This document shows positions 1 to 8,451 of a stretch of 64,000 nt of DNA, piece by piece. This DNA comes from Azorhizobium doebereinerae UFLA1-100 (GTDB lineage: Bacteria > Pseudomonadota > Alphaproteobacteria > Rhizobiales > Xanthobacteraceae), in the NCBI RefSeq assembly GCF_000473085.1, contig NZ_AXBA01000014.1, forward strand, positions 110,280-174,279, written 5' to 3'. The translations under genes and the position numbers were made by a program. Positions within the stretch are counted from its first letter, which is position 1. Each line of letters opens with the position of its first letter. The notes below the pieces were generated by a model. The model did no database searches. It was not told the origin of the DNA and was given only the letters and a program-made list of their open reading frames with translations.

Positions 1-305
1 GGCGCGGCGGCGAAGGCGACGCCGTCGTCCTGCTCCCAGGCCACCATGTAGATCTGTTCCTCGGCCGGCAGGCCCGGCAAAGCGAACATCTGCGGCGCTT
101 CGCGCACGTTCCCGGTCCAGCCGAGGGAATGGGCGAGCTGGAAGGCCTCGTCGAGGAAAACGGTCAAGGCGGCAATGCGATCGGCGCGGGGCGTGAGCCC
201 CATGTCGATGTCCATCAGTTGCCGCAGGTAGGCCTCCACGCTGTCGCCCGGTGCCCATTGGGCCCCCGTGGCGAACTGGTAGAGGTGAACGCGGGCACTT
301 TCCAT
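1..305 (-). CDS. hypothetical protein, 3' end outside window
   Basis: I do not recognise this protein. The first 101 residues are readable from an ATG at 305 and the frame runs open off the left edge. Upstream of the ATG a GGACGGAG-like ribosome site is visible. The visible part is soluble, mildly acidic, has no signal peptide, and contains a Trp-rich stretch near residues 92-95 (VAWEQ). It starts about 200 bp from the end of the acyl carrier protein gene, on the same strand. No function can be assigned. Confidence 0.55.
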   Translation of the reverse strand, partial: MESARVHLYQFATGAQWAPGDSVEAYLRQLMDIDMGLTPRADRIAALTVFLDEAFQLAHSLGWTGNVREAPQMFALPGLPAEEQIYMVAWEQDDGVAFAAA

Positions 306-507
306 GTAATGGCTCCGTCCGGTTCCGACCCTGTGACAGGCGGCGTGGCGGGGTAGGTTCAAATTATGGCGAGACCAAGTGTAGCGCTTGTCTCCAAACA
401 AAGTGTATCCATCCGCCGGCCACGTGATGCTTGGGTTCCGGCCGCGCACGGGCGGGTTTCGGGCACGCTCTCTGCGGAAGCTCGCGGCGGAAATGCGCGG
501 CGCGCGC

Positions 508-750
508 TCAGGCCTTCAGCGAGGCCGCATAGGCGCAGAAGGCCTCAAGCGTCGGATGGTCTTCGGTCACGGACGGATAGAGCTCGACGCCGAGCCATTC
601 CTCGATCTCGAGCACGAAATGCACCGCCATGGCCGAATCGAGCCCGAGGCTGGCGAAGCTGGTGCCGGGCGCGATGTCGGCCGGCGCGATGTCCAGCGTC
701 GCGGCGAGCCGCTCGCGGCAATAGTCCTGAATTTCGACCAGGGAGGGCAT
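508..750 (-). CDS. acyl carrier protein
   Basis: An 80-residue acidic acyl carrier protein. It carries the phosphopantetheine attachment motif GLDSA around residues 36-40, with Ser39 the expected modified residue; most carrier proteins have DSL or DSM, so Ala after Ser is slightly unusual. The length and helical pattern match free-standing carrier proteins. It begins 35 bp after the fatty acyl-AMP ligase gene on the same strand, so the two are probably co-transcribed. That pairing suggests the ligase loads its acyl-adenylate onto this carrier instead of onto CoA. The final acceptor is not visible here. Confidence 0.85.
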   Translation of the reverse strand: MPSLVEIQDYCRERLAATLDIAPADIAPGTSFASLGLDSAMAVHFVLEIEEWLGVELYPSVTEDHPTLEAFCAYAASLKA

Positions 751-785
751 GAACAATCCACGCAGTGCGGCCCGCTGGGCGCTGG

Positions 786-2531
786 TCAGACAGCCGGCAG
801 GGCCGGCTCGGCGGAGCGGGAATCCCACACTTCGAGCGTGCCGTCCAGCCATTGCTGGCGGGTGCGGCCGCGCTGGATCTTGCCGCTGGTGGTCTTGGGG
901 ATGGTGCCGGGACGGATCAGCACGATCTTCGCCAGCGCCACCTCGTGATTGTTCACCACCGCCGCGCGGACGGCGGCGAACACTTCCGCTTCGACGAAGG
1001 CGTGGCGCTGGGTGCGCTCCACCTCCTGCACCAGCACCACCTGCTCGGTGCCGTCCTCGGCGATGACGGCGAACACCGCGCCATAGTCGCGGCGGAGCGC
1101 GGGATGGGCGTCGGCCACGGTGGCCTCGATGTCCTGCGGATAATGGTTCACGCCGCGGATGATGAGCACGTCCTTCACCCGGCCGGCGATGAACAGCTCG
1201 CCGTCCGGGTCGAGGTGGCCGAGGTCGCCGGTGCGCAGGAAGGCGCCGGCCCCCTCCTCGCCGGCGATGCGGGCGCGGAAGGTGGCCTCGCTCTCCTCCG
1301 GCCGGTGCCAATAGCCGCCGGCGACGCTGGCGCCCCCGACCCAGATCTCGCCGATGACGCCCGGCTGGGCCCGGCGCAGGGTCTGCGGGTCGACGATGGC
1401 GAGGGTGACGCCCGGCATGGCCGGGCCGCAGCCGACGATCGCCTGCCGGTCCCTGTCGTTCTCCGGCGGGGCGATGCGCCGGTCCTGCAACGCCTTGGCG
1501 CTCACCTCGCGCACGCTCACGCCGCTGCCGCGCGGCGCCGAGCTCACCACCAGGGTGGCTTCAGCGAGGCCGTAGGTGGGGTGCAGGGTGCGGGCATCGA
1601 AGCCGTAGGGCGCGAAGGTTTCCGCGAAGCGGGCCATGGTGGCGGCGCGCACCGGCTCGGCGCCGTTCACCGCCAGGGTCCAGCAGGAGAGGTCGATGCC
1701 CTCCATCTGGTCGGGCCGGAAGCGGTCGACGCACAGATGGTAGGCGAAGTTCGGCGCCGCCGCGACCTCGGCCCGGAAGCGGGCGATATTCCGCAGCCAG
1801 TTGAGCGGCCGGTGCATGAAGCCAGACGGCATCATGAGCACGCAGGTGGCGCCCACGTAGAGCGGCTGCAACAGGTTCAGGATGAGGCCGAGGTCGTGAT
1901 AGAGCGGAATCCAGCTCACATGGGTGGAGCCGGCGTGGTTGCCGAACCGCTGGCGCATCATCTCCAGATTGGCGACGAGGTTGCCGTGGCTGACCATCAC
2001 CCCCTTCGGCGTCGAGGTGGAGCCGGAGGTATATTGCAGGAAGGCGAGGTCATCCCCGGCCACCGCCCGGTCGGGGGCGTCATCCGCCGCATCCGGCGAC
2101 AAAGCGACGGTGAGATGGCGGATGCCCGCGTCGGCGAGGCGCTGGCGCAGGGTGCCGCGCGGGTCCTCGCCCTCGCCGGCGGGGCTGAGCGCGATGCGCG
2201 GCGTGCAGTCGGCCATGATGGCGGCGCTGGCGTCCTGCGTCGCGTTGCGGCGCGGCGGCATCAGCGGCACGGCGATGACGCCGGCCATGAGGCAGGCGAA
2301 ATAGGCGACGACGAACTCCAGCCCCGAGGGGAAGATCAGCAGCGCGCGGTCGCCGGGTCTCGTCTCGGCGGCGATCCGGCGCGCCAGCGTGGCCGCCTGG
2401 GCCTGGAGCCCGCCATAGGACAGCTCCGGCTCGACCTCGGGCTTGCCGGAGGAGAAAACGAGCGCCCGGGCATCGGGGCGGCTCTGGGCTTGGCGGCGGA
2501 GCATGTCCACCAGCGAGAGGGGAGGCGTCAT
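786..2531 (-). CDS. fatty acyl-AMP ligase (FAAL-type AMP-binding protein)
   Basis: A 581-residue adenylating enzyme of the ANL superfamily. Visible motifs are the AMP-binding loop YTSGSTSTPKG near residues 168-178, SWIPLYHDLGL near 207, the PTYGLAEATL motif near 325, a TGDLG motif near 445, and a C-terminal lysine in TSGKIQRG near 558. The YHDLGLI and PLNWL segments and overall length resemble FAAL enzymes, which activate fatty acids as acyl-adenylates for transfer to a carrier protein; the free carrier gene next door supports this over a CoA ligase. The ATG at 2531 was chosen because the 38 codons upstream are Arg-rich and lack family resemblance. The final acyl product is unknown. Confidence 0.82.
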   Translation of the reverse strand: MTPPLSLVDMLRRQAQSRPDARALVFSSGKPEVEPELSYGGLQAQAATLARRIAAETRPGDRALLIFPSGLEFVVAYFACLMAGVIAVPLMPPRRNATQDASAAIMADCTPRIALSPAGEGEDPRGTLRQRLADAGIRHLTVALSPDAADDAPDRAVAGDDLAFLQYTSGSTSTPKGVMVSHGNLVANLEMMRQRFGNHAGSTHVSWIPLYHDLGLILNLLQPLYVGATCVLMMPSGFMHRPLNWLRNIARFRAEVAAAPNFAYHLCVDRFRPDQMEGIDLSCWTLAVNGAEPVRAATMARFAETFAPYGFDARTLHPTYGLAEATLVVSSAPRGSGVSVREVSAKALQDRRIAPPENDRDRQAIVGCGPAMPGVTLAIVDPQTLRRAQPGVIGEIWVGGASVAGGYWHRPEESEATFRARIAGEEGAGAFLRTGDLGHLDPDGELFIAGRVKDVLIIRGVNHYPQDIEATVADAHPALRRDYGAVFAVIAEDGTEQVVLVQEVERTQRHAFVEAEVFAAVRAAVVNNHEVALAKIVLIRPGTIPKTTSGKIQRGRTRQQWLDGTLEVWDSRSAEPALPAV

Positions 2532-2784
2532 GGTTCTCGTCCGCCGTCGTCCGCCGCGTCTGCGCGCGGGCACGGCCGTTCTCCGCAAATGGGGACATGG
2601 AGGCACCGCGAGGCACGATCGGGCGTGTGCTTGAAAAGCAGCCACCGTCCGGTACGATCCCGGCCGCGCGGAAAACCTGATTGCATTACAGCGTGTATCC
2701 CACCCGTTGCGCCGTATGTCTCCATTCTAGCCGATCGATCATGAACGTATCAAACATCCCCGGCGATGGGGCGGGACCGGCCTG

Positions 2785-4524
2785 ATGGCGGTGGACGACG
2801 AGCCCCTCGCGACGCCGGACTTTTCCACGCCGCGCGACATCCTCTCCACCATGGAGGTGCGCCTGCCGGGCCGCCGCAGGCCGGACGGCGCGGTGGCGCA
2901 GGACCTGCTCGTGCCGGTGCGGCTGTTCCTGTACGGCCCGTTCCTGCGGCTGCCCGCCGGCCGCTACTGCCTGTCCTTCGACGGCGATTTCCCGCGCCCG
3001 CTGCAAGGCGGCCATCCCATGCTGGGCGTGGAGGTGATCGCGCAGAACCGCATGCTGCGGGCATGGCGGGATTTCACCCATGAGGAACTGCGCGCCGGCG
3101 ATCGCACCCTGGTGTTCGAGGTGCCGCCCGCTTTGTCCATCGAGAGCGGGGCGGATGCGCCGTTCGAGTTCCGTTTCACCGGATTCGGCACCGCGCGCTT
3201 CACGCTCACCGGGCTGACGCTGCGCGCCGCGGCGGAGGGGGAGGCGGCTTCGCCCATGCGCTGGCGGATGCTCGGGCGGCTGCGCCTGCTGCCCGTCTCC
3301 GGCGCGGCGCGGCTCTCGCCGCTGTCGGTCAGCGGGCTGAAGTTCTGGCGCTCCTGGTCGCCGCTGTTCCTGCCGGCGGGCCTCCACCGGCTGGAGATCG
3401 GCTGCACGGCGGGCGCGGTGGCGCGGCCGGCGGACCCGGCGCTGGAGATTACCGTGCGCACCCGCGACGGCCATGTGCTGGGCACCGAGACCTTCAGCGG
3501 CGCCGATCTCTCCGGCGGGCGGGGCGGCTTCCTGTTCGAGGTGCCGCCCGACGCCAGCCTGGATTCCGGCCTGCCGCAGAAGATCGACATCGGCGTCCGG
3601 CACTTCCGCAACGCCCGGCTGACGCTGTCGGCGCTGGACATCGTGCACCTGCCCGCCGGCACCGGCCCGGCGCAGGGCGTGGTTCTGGCGCCCAGCCCGC
3701 GCGGCGCCTCCACGCGCAAGAAGATCCTCATCTTCGGCAATTGCCAGGGCAGCCTCGTGGCTCGCGCCTTCCGGGAAAATCCCGGCTTCTCCAAGCGCTT
3801 CTCGGTCAAGCACCACTTCATGGAGCTGCCCGCGAACCTGCACGAGCAGGGCCGCCGCGACATCGAGGAATGCGACCTCCTGCTGATCCAGGACATCAAG
3901 GAGTGGGAGCAGTATCCGCTGCGCGCGCATGTGCCGGACGACCTGCCGACGCTGCGCTATCCTTGCGTGCGCTTTGCCTCGCTCTGGCCGTTCGATGCTT
4001 TCAACGGGCCGGACGACAAGGTGGCGCGCAACAAGGATTTCCCGAACTTCGAATTCACCTATTTCGACGGGCTGCTGGCGCGGCTGCGCAAGGAGATCCC
4101 GGACCCGGAGGCGCGCTTTGCCGCCTATCGCGGCCTCGACGTGAAGGGGGTCATCGACCCGAAGCGCCTGCACGCCTTCGAGGAAAAGCGCCTCATCGCC
4201 ATGGACGAGAAGTTCCCGGCCGGCATGGGCGCCTACATCCTGGAGAACTTCCGCAGGAAGCAGGTGTTCTATACCACCGCCCATCCCAACGGCGCCATCC
4301 TGGCGATGCTGATGAAGTCCATCGCCCGGGAACTGGGAGTGCGGCAGATGTTCTGGTTCCCCGGACCGCTGGATTCGCTGCGCAGCTTGCAGATCCCCGT
4401 CCATCCCAAGGTGGCGGACGCGCTCGGCGTGACCTGGGCGGGGACGGGGACCGGCTATCTGGTGCGCGGCGAGAAGGTGACCTGGGAAGACTATTTCCGC
4501 AAATACATCGCCTATTACGGCTGA
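2785..4524 (+). CDS. WcbI-domain protein with duplicated N-terminal domain
   Basis: A 579-residue protein. Residues about 312-520 look like the polysaccharide biosynthesis WcbI family: a KKILIFGNCQG start, an LLIQDIKEWEQY segment and a late FYTTAHPNG motif. WcbI proteins act in capsule or glycan modification and have a GDSL-like fold. The first 290 residues hold two copies of a beta-rich unit, roughly 40-150 and 165-275. Each copy has an LPAG...L.I/F strand, an FEVPP..S..SG turn and a closing AR.TL..L. strand. No signal peptide or membrane segment is visible. It is divergent from the FAAL-ACP pair across 253 bp, so a shared role in acylated glycan synthesis is possible but is inference. Confidence 0.7.
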   Translation: MAVDDEPLATPDFSTPRDILSTMEVRLPGRRRPDGAVAQDLLVPVRLFLYGPFLRLPAGRYCLSFDGDFPRPLQGGHPMLGVEVIAQNRMLRAWRDFTHEELRAGDRTLVFEVPPALSIESGADAPFEFRFTGFGTARFTLTGLTLRAAAEGEAASPMRWRMLGRLRLLPVSGAARLSPLSVSGLKFWRSWSPLFLPAGLHRLEIGCTAGAVARPADPALEITVRTRDGHVLGTETFSGADLSGGRGGFLFEVPPDASLDSGLPQKIDIGVRHFRNARLTLSALDIVHLPAGTGPAQGVVLAPSPRGASTRKKILIFGNCQGSLVARAFRENPGFSKRFSVKHHFMELPANLHEQGRRDIEECDLLLIQDIKEWEQYPLRAHVPDDLPTLRYPCVRFASLWPFDAFNGPDDKVARNKDFPNFEFTYFDGLLARLRKEIPDPEARFAAYRGLDVKGVIDPKRLHAFEEKRLIAMDEKFPAGMGAYILENFRRKQVFYTTAHPNGAILAMLMKSIARELGVRQMFWFPGPLDSLRSLQIPVHPKVADALGVTWAGTGTGYLVRGEKVTWEDYFRKYIAYYG

Positions 4525-4529
4525 GCGCC

Positions 4530-4545
4530 GGGCCTTTTCAGGCCC
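4530..4545. terminator. short hairpin between convergent genes
   Basis: A 6-bp perfect stem (GGGCCT and AGGCCC) with loop TTTC lies where the WcbI-domain gene and the patatin-like gene converge, 13 bp apart. It overlaps the last codons of the patatin gene. It has no long T run, so termination is only a suggestion. Confidence 0.3.
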
Positions 4546-5626
4546 AGAACGCCCGGATCGCGGGGGCTTCCACCTTGGCCCGCGCGTAGCCGGCCTTGAG
4601 CGCGGGCTCGATCTGCTTTGGATCGAGCAGGTTTACGCCCGGCGGCGTGCCGGCGATGATCAGCAGGGCCTTCGTGCCGGTGGCCTCCAAAGCGGAGATT
4701 TCCTTATAGACGTCATGCGGGATGCCGCTCAGCAGGCTGCCCTCGTAGCCGTTGGTCAGGGTGACCACCAGGGCCCGCTTCGCGCCGGCGACCACATCCG
4801 TGTGGGCCCAGGTCCGGGCAATGCCGCCATCCATGCAGAAGCGCTGGCCGAGCAGGGTGGGGCCGATCTCGCCCGGCAGGGACGAACTGGCCGCCGCAGC
4901 GTGCGCCAGGGGAATGTCGTTCTTGCGCGCCGCCACCTGCCCGATGACCAGCCGTTCGCCGGTGTAGCAGTCATTGGCAGTGGTGAACATTTTCGCCACC
5001 GGCCAGTCGGTGCGGCTGTCGCCGGTCAGCAGCCAGGCGAGGCGGTCGACGCCGTTGCCGTTCAGCCGGTTGTCGGCGGCGAGCGCCGCATGCCCGATGG
5101 CCTTGATCGAGGCCGGGCTGCCGTCCTTGACGCGGAAATTGATTTCCCGCGCGCGGGTCTGGCTGGCGTTCGTGGTGGACACCGGCGCCAGCTTGGCGAA
5201 CAGCCCGGGGACATAGCCGAAGATGTCGAATTCCGTCCGCAGCCGCTGGAAATGGCCCGAGGTCAGCGACGAGCCAATATAGGCGCCGGCCGAGGTCCCG
5301 ACGACCATTTCGGCAAGGTTGGGATCGATGCCCAGCTCCAGCAGGCCGTGGAAGAAGCCGCAATACCAGGCGACGTAATATTCGCCGCCCCCGCCCAGCA
5401 CCAAGGCGCGGTCGCGTCCGACGGCGAGGTTGGACACGGTGGGGGTGAGCGGCGCCGGCCGGGCCAGCCCGTCCCCGCCAAACAGGCTGTCCGAGATCGA
5501 AGTGGCCAGCGCCTCCTGCTCGGACGGGGTGGTGCAGGCGGCTTGCGCGTCGGCGGATGACGGCAGCAGGGAAGCGGCCGAAAGGCCGGCGCTCATGCCC
5601 AGGAAATGGCGTCGGCTAGGTATCAT
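4538..5626 (-). CDS. patatin-like phospholipase, Tat-exported
   Basis: A 362-residue patatin-family acyl hydrolase. The N-terminus PSRRHFLGMSAG followed by a hydrophobic stretch and an AQA site near residue 28 is a twin-arginine leader, so it is probably periplasmic. The catalytic dyad is visible: a glycine-rich oxyanion segment LGGGG near residue 97, nucleophile Ser in GTSAG near 132, and Asp in MDGG near 267. Families with this layout hydrolyse phospholipids or other acyl esters. The ATG at 5626 was chosen because it begins the Tat leader. It converges on the WcbI-domain gene; the GST gene downstream of its promoter side is divergent. Confidence 0.82.
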   Translation of the reverse strand: MIPSRRHFLGMSAGLSAASLLPSSADAQAACTTPSEQEALATSISDSLFGGDGLARPAPLTPTVSNLAVGRDRALVLGGGGEYYVAWYCGFFHGLLELGIDPNLAEMVVGTSAGAYIGSSLTSGHFQRLRTEFDIFGYVPGLFAKLAPVSTTNASQTRAREINFRVKDGSPASIKAIGHAALAADNRLNGNGVDRLAWLLTGDSRTDWPVAKMFTTANDCYTGERLVIGQVAARKNDIPLAHAAAASSSLPGEIGPTLLGQRFCMDGGIARTWAHTDVVAGAKRALVVTLTNGYEGSLLSGIPHDVYKEISALEATGTKALLIIAGTPPGVNLLDPKQIEPALKAGYARAKVEAPAIRAFWA

Positions 5627-5817
5627 CGGCGGCAACCCCTGTCTCATTCCGGTGGACGTCAGCTTAGCCGGACCGGGCCCGGAGCGACAGGGATACCGCG
5701 CATCCACACCCCCGGTCGCAGCCCGGCGCGTCATGGCCCATGCCCTGACCCGGACGCCTTGACGCGGCGTGGCGGGGCATGGTCTGTCGCGGCAAAACAC
5801 GAGGAGACGCCAAGCTC

Positions 5818-6435
5818 ATGCTGCTCTATCTGTCCGCCCGCTCGCCCAATCCCCGCCGCGTGCAGTTCTTCCTGGCGGAGAAGGGCATCGAGGTTCCGAC
5901 CCAGATGGTCGACATCGGCGCCAAGGCGCACTGGGAAGACGATTTCAAGGCCATCAGCCCGCGCCGCACCGTGCCGGCGCTGGTGCTGGACGACGGCACC
6001 GCGATCACCGAGAGCATCGCCATCTGCCGCTATTTCGAGGCGGTCCAGCCCGAGCCCAACCTGTTCGGCGCCGGCGCGCGGGAAATCGCGCTGGTGGAGA
6101 TGTGGCAGCGCCGCGCCGAGATCGAACTGATGCAGGCGGTGCAGTTCGCCTTCCGCCATGTCCACCCGGCGATGGCCGAGCGCGAGGTGCCGCAGGTCAA
6201 GGACTGGGGCGAGGCCAACAAGGCCAAGGTGCTGGATTTCCTGGCCTTCCTCGATGGCGAACTGGCCGGGCGCGAATTCCTCGCCCTCGATCGCTTCACC
6301 GTGGCCGACATCACCGCCATCGTCGCCATCGATTTCATGCGCGCGGCGCGGATCACGGCGCCGGAGACGCTCACCCATTTGGCCCGCTGGCGGTCCGCGG
6401 TCTCCGCCCGGCCGGCGGCGGCCGCCGGCGCCTGA
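5818..6435 (+). CDS. glutathione S-transferase family protein
   Basis: A 205-residue cytosolic GST. Residues 1-80 form the thioredoxin-like glutathione domain, with SPNPRRVQ near residues 7-14 in the active-site loop and the VPAL (cis-proline) then ITESIAI glutathione-binding motif near 52-70. The remainder is the helical C-terminal domain. The ATG at 5818 is preceded by GAGGAG at 5801, which decides it over an in-frame ATG 39 bp upstream. The substrate is unknown. The neighbouring genes give no pathway context. Confidence 0.88.
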   Translation: MLLYLSARSPNPRRVQFFLAEKGIEVPTQMVDIGAKAHWEDDFKAISPRRTVPALVLDDGTAITESIAICRYFEAVQPEPNLFGAGAREIALVEMWQRRAEIELMQAVQFAFRHVHPAMAEREVPQVKDWGEANKAKVLDFLAFLDGELAGREFLALDRFTVADITAIVAIDFMRAARITAPETLTHLARWRSAVSARPAAAAGA

Positions 6436-6507
6436 AGGGATGCGCCGCCGCGACGCGCTTCCTATATGGGGCGGGGCGGCGGGGCTGCCGGCATGACGAG
6501 GCGGTGA

Positions 6508-7215
6508 ATGGCGGACGATCACAGCCGGGCGGCGGCTGTCCTGGACGAGGCGCTCTTTCCCGAGCGGGAGCCGGAGCCGGGGGCGACCCCGCTCGGCCGG
6601 CTCCTCGCCGACATCCGCGCCTGCCGGATCTGCCAGGACGCGCCGCGCGGCGCGCCGCTGCCGCATGCGCCGCGCCCGGTGCTGCGCGCCGCTTCCACCG
6701 CGCGCATCCTGGTGGCGAGCCAGGCGCCCGGCACCAGGGTCCACCTGACCGGCCTCACCTTCAATGATGCCTCCGGCGACCGCCTGCGCCAATGGATGGG
6801 GGTGACGCGGGAGGTGTTCTATGACACCGCGCGCATCGCCATCGTGCCCATGGGCTTCTGCTTTCCGGGCCAGGACGCGGCGGGCGGCGACCTGCCGCCG
6901 CGCCGGGAATGCGCGCCGGCCTGGCATGACCGGCTGTTCGCCGCGCTGCCGGCGTTCGACCTGATCCTGGCCATCGGCCGGCCGGCGCAGCTCTACCACC
7001 TGCGGCGTCTGGGGCGGGCGGCGCAGATCGGCGCCAGCCTGACCGAGACGGTGGCCAACTGGCGGCAGGTGCGGGGCGCGGCGTCCACGCCGAAGGTCTA
7101 CGCGCTGCCGCATCCCTCCTGGCGCAACACCGGCTGGCTGAAGCGCAATCCCTGGTTCGAGAACGACCTGCTTCCGGAACTGCGCGCGGATATCGCACGC
7201 GCCATTGGAGCCTGA
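6508..7215 (+). CDS. uracil-DNA glycosylase family protein
   Basis: A 235-residue member of the uracil-DNA glycosylase superfamily. The N-terminal glycosylase loop is ASQAPG near residues 71-76, a central LILAIGRPAQ strand is near 153, and the C-terminal LPHPSWRN motif near 201-208 supplies the conserved histidine. It also has CRIC near residue 40 and two later cysteines (FCFPG, ECAPAW), which might hold an iron-sulfur cluster as in family 4 and 5 enzymes. The spacing is not canonical, so that is uncertain. The true substrate may not be uracil. It lies 90 bp upstream of the Mrp gene on the same strand. Confidence 0.75.
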   Translation: MADDHSRAAAVLDEALFPEREPEPGATPLGRLLADIRACRICQDAPRGAPLPHAPRPVLRAASTARILVASQAPGTRVHLTGLTFNDASGDRLRQWMGVTREVFYDTARIAIVPMGFCFPGQDAAGGDLPPRRECAPAWHDRLFAALPAFDLILAIGRPAQLYHLRRLGRAAQIGASLTETVANWRQVRGAASTPKVYALPHPSWRNTGWLKRNPWFENDLLPELRADIARAIGA

Positions 7216-7305
7216 GCCATGGGGTGGGGTTTCTTCCGCGTCCGCGCGTGGCATAGAGAGATTCAAAGATGGCGCCGTGCGCCGAAGGTTCTGGGAGAAG
7301 GTGCG

Positions 7306-8445
7306 ATGGCCGAGGTTACCGAAGACATGGTGCGCGCGGCGCTCGCCTCCGTGCGCACGCCGGAGGGCGTGGCCCTTTCGGTCTCGCCGGCGCTGTCGGG
7401 CATCGTGGTCACCAGCGGCAAGGTCTATCTGGCGGTGACCGTGGACGCGGCGCAGGCGCGGGCCTGGGAAAGCGTGCGGGCCGAGGCGGAGAATGCGGTG
7501 CGTGCCATGCCCGGCGTCGCCTCGGCGCTGGTGGCGCTTACCGCCGAGCGCAAGGCCGGCGCCCGGCCGGCCCCGCCGCCGGCCGCGGCTCCCGCCCACG
7601 GCCACGGCCATAGCCACGGCGCCGCCAAGAGTGGCGGCATCGAGGTGCCCGGCGTCGCCGCCATCATCGCGGTGGCCTCCGGCAAGGGCGGGGTGGGCAA
7701 GTCCACCGTCTCCATCAACCTGGCGCTGGCGCTGCGCGACCTCGGCCTCAAGGTCGGGCTGCTGGACGCGGACATCTACGGCCCGTCCGTGCCGCGCATC
7801 GCCGGCGTGCACGGCAAGCCGGAGGTGATCGACGGCCGCACCATGCTGCCGCTGGAGAATTTCGGCCTCCAGCTCATGTCCATCGGCTTCATGGTGGAGG
7901 AAGACACCCCCATGATCTGGCGCGGGCCGATGGTCATGTCCGCGCTCACGCAGATGCTGCGGGAGGTGAAATGGGGGCCGCTCGACGTGCTGGTGGTGGA
8001 CATGCCCCCCGGCACCGGCGACGCCCAGCTGACCATGGCCCAGCAGGTCAATCTCGCTGGCGCGGTGATCGTCTCGACGCCGCAGGACCTGGCGCTGATC
8101 GATGCCCGGCGCGGCATCGCCATGTTCAAGCGGGTGAACGTGCCCATCCTCGGCATCGTCGAGAACATGGCCACCTTCATCTGCCCGCATTGCGGCGGCC
8201 GGTCCGACATCTTCGGCCATGGCGGGGCGCGGGCCGAGGCGGAGAAGGAGGGCGTGCCCTTCCTGGGCGAGATCCCGCTGCACATGCGCATCCGCGAGAT
8301 GTCGGACGCCGGCATCCCGATCCTGGTGTCGGACCCCGACAGCCCGCAGGCGGCGGACTACCGGGCGGTGGCCGAGAAGGTGAAGGCCGCGCTCAGCCAT
8401 GGCGGGACGGCGGCGCGCCCGGCGCCGCGCATCGTCATCGAGTGA
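7306..8445 (+). CDS. Mrp/ApbC iron-sulfur cluster carrier P-loop ATPase
   Basis: A 379-residue Mrp/NBP35 family protein that carries and delivers [4Fe-4S] clusters in the cytosol. It has an N-terminal DUF59/MIP18-like domain (about 1-85), a His-rich linker (HGHGHSHG near 105), then a P-loop ATPase with the deviant Walker A GKGGVGKS near 130. A C-terminal CPHC pair near 290 bridges the cluster in dimers. The ATG at 7306, preceded by GGGAGAAG, gives the family's usual length; an upstream in-frame ATG would add an atypical Arg-rich leader. A role in supplying nitrogenase Fe-S proteins is possible but not specific. Confidence 0.92.
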   Translation: MAEVTEDMVRAALASVRTPEGVALSVSPALSGIVVTSGKVYLAVTVDAAQARAWESVRAEAENAVRAMPGVASALVALTAERKAGARPAPPPAAAPAHGHGHSHGAAKSGGIEVPGVAAIIAVASGKGGVGKSTVSINLALALRDLGLKVGLLDADIYGPSVPRIAGVHGKPEVIDGRTMLPLENFGLQLMSIGFMVEEDTPMIWRGPMVMSALTQMLREVKWGPLDVLVVDMPPGTGDAQLTMAQQVNLAGAVIVSTPQDLALIDARRGIAMFKRVNVPILGIVENMATFICPHCGGRSDIFGHGGARAEAEKEGVPFLGEIPLHMRIREMSDAGIPILVSDPDSPQAADYRAVAEKVKAALSHGGTAARPAPRIVIE

Positions 8446-8451
8446 GCATCG

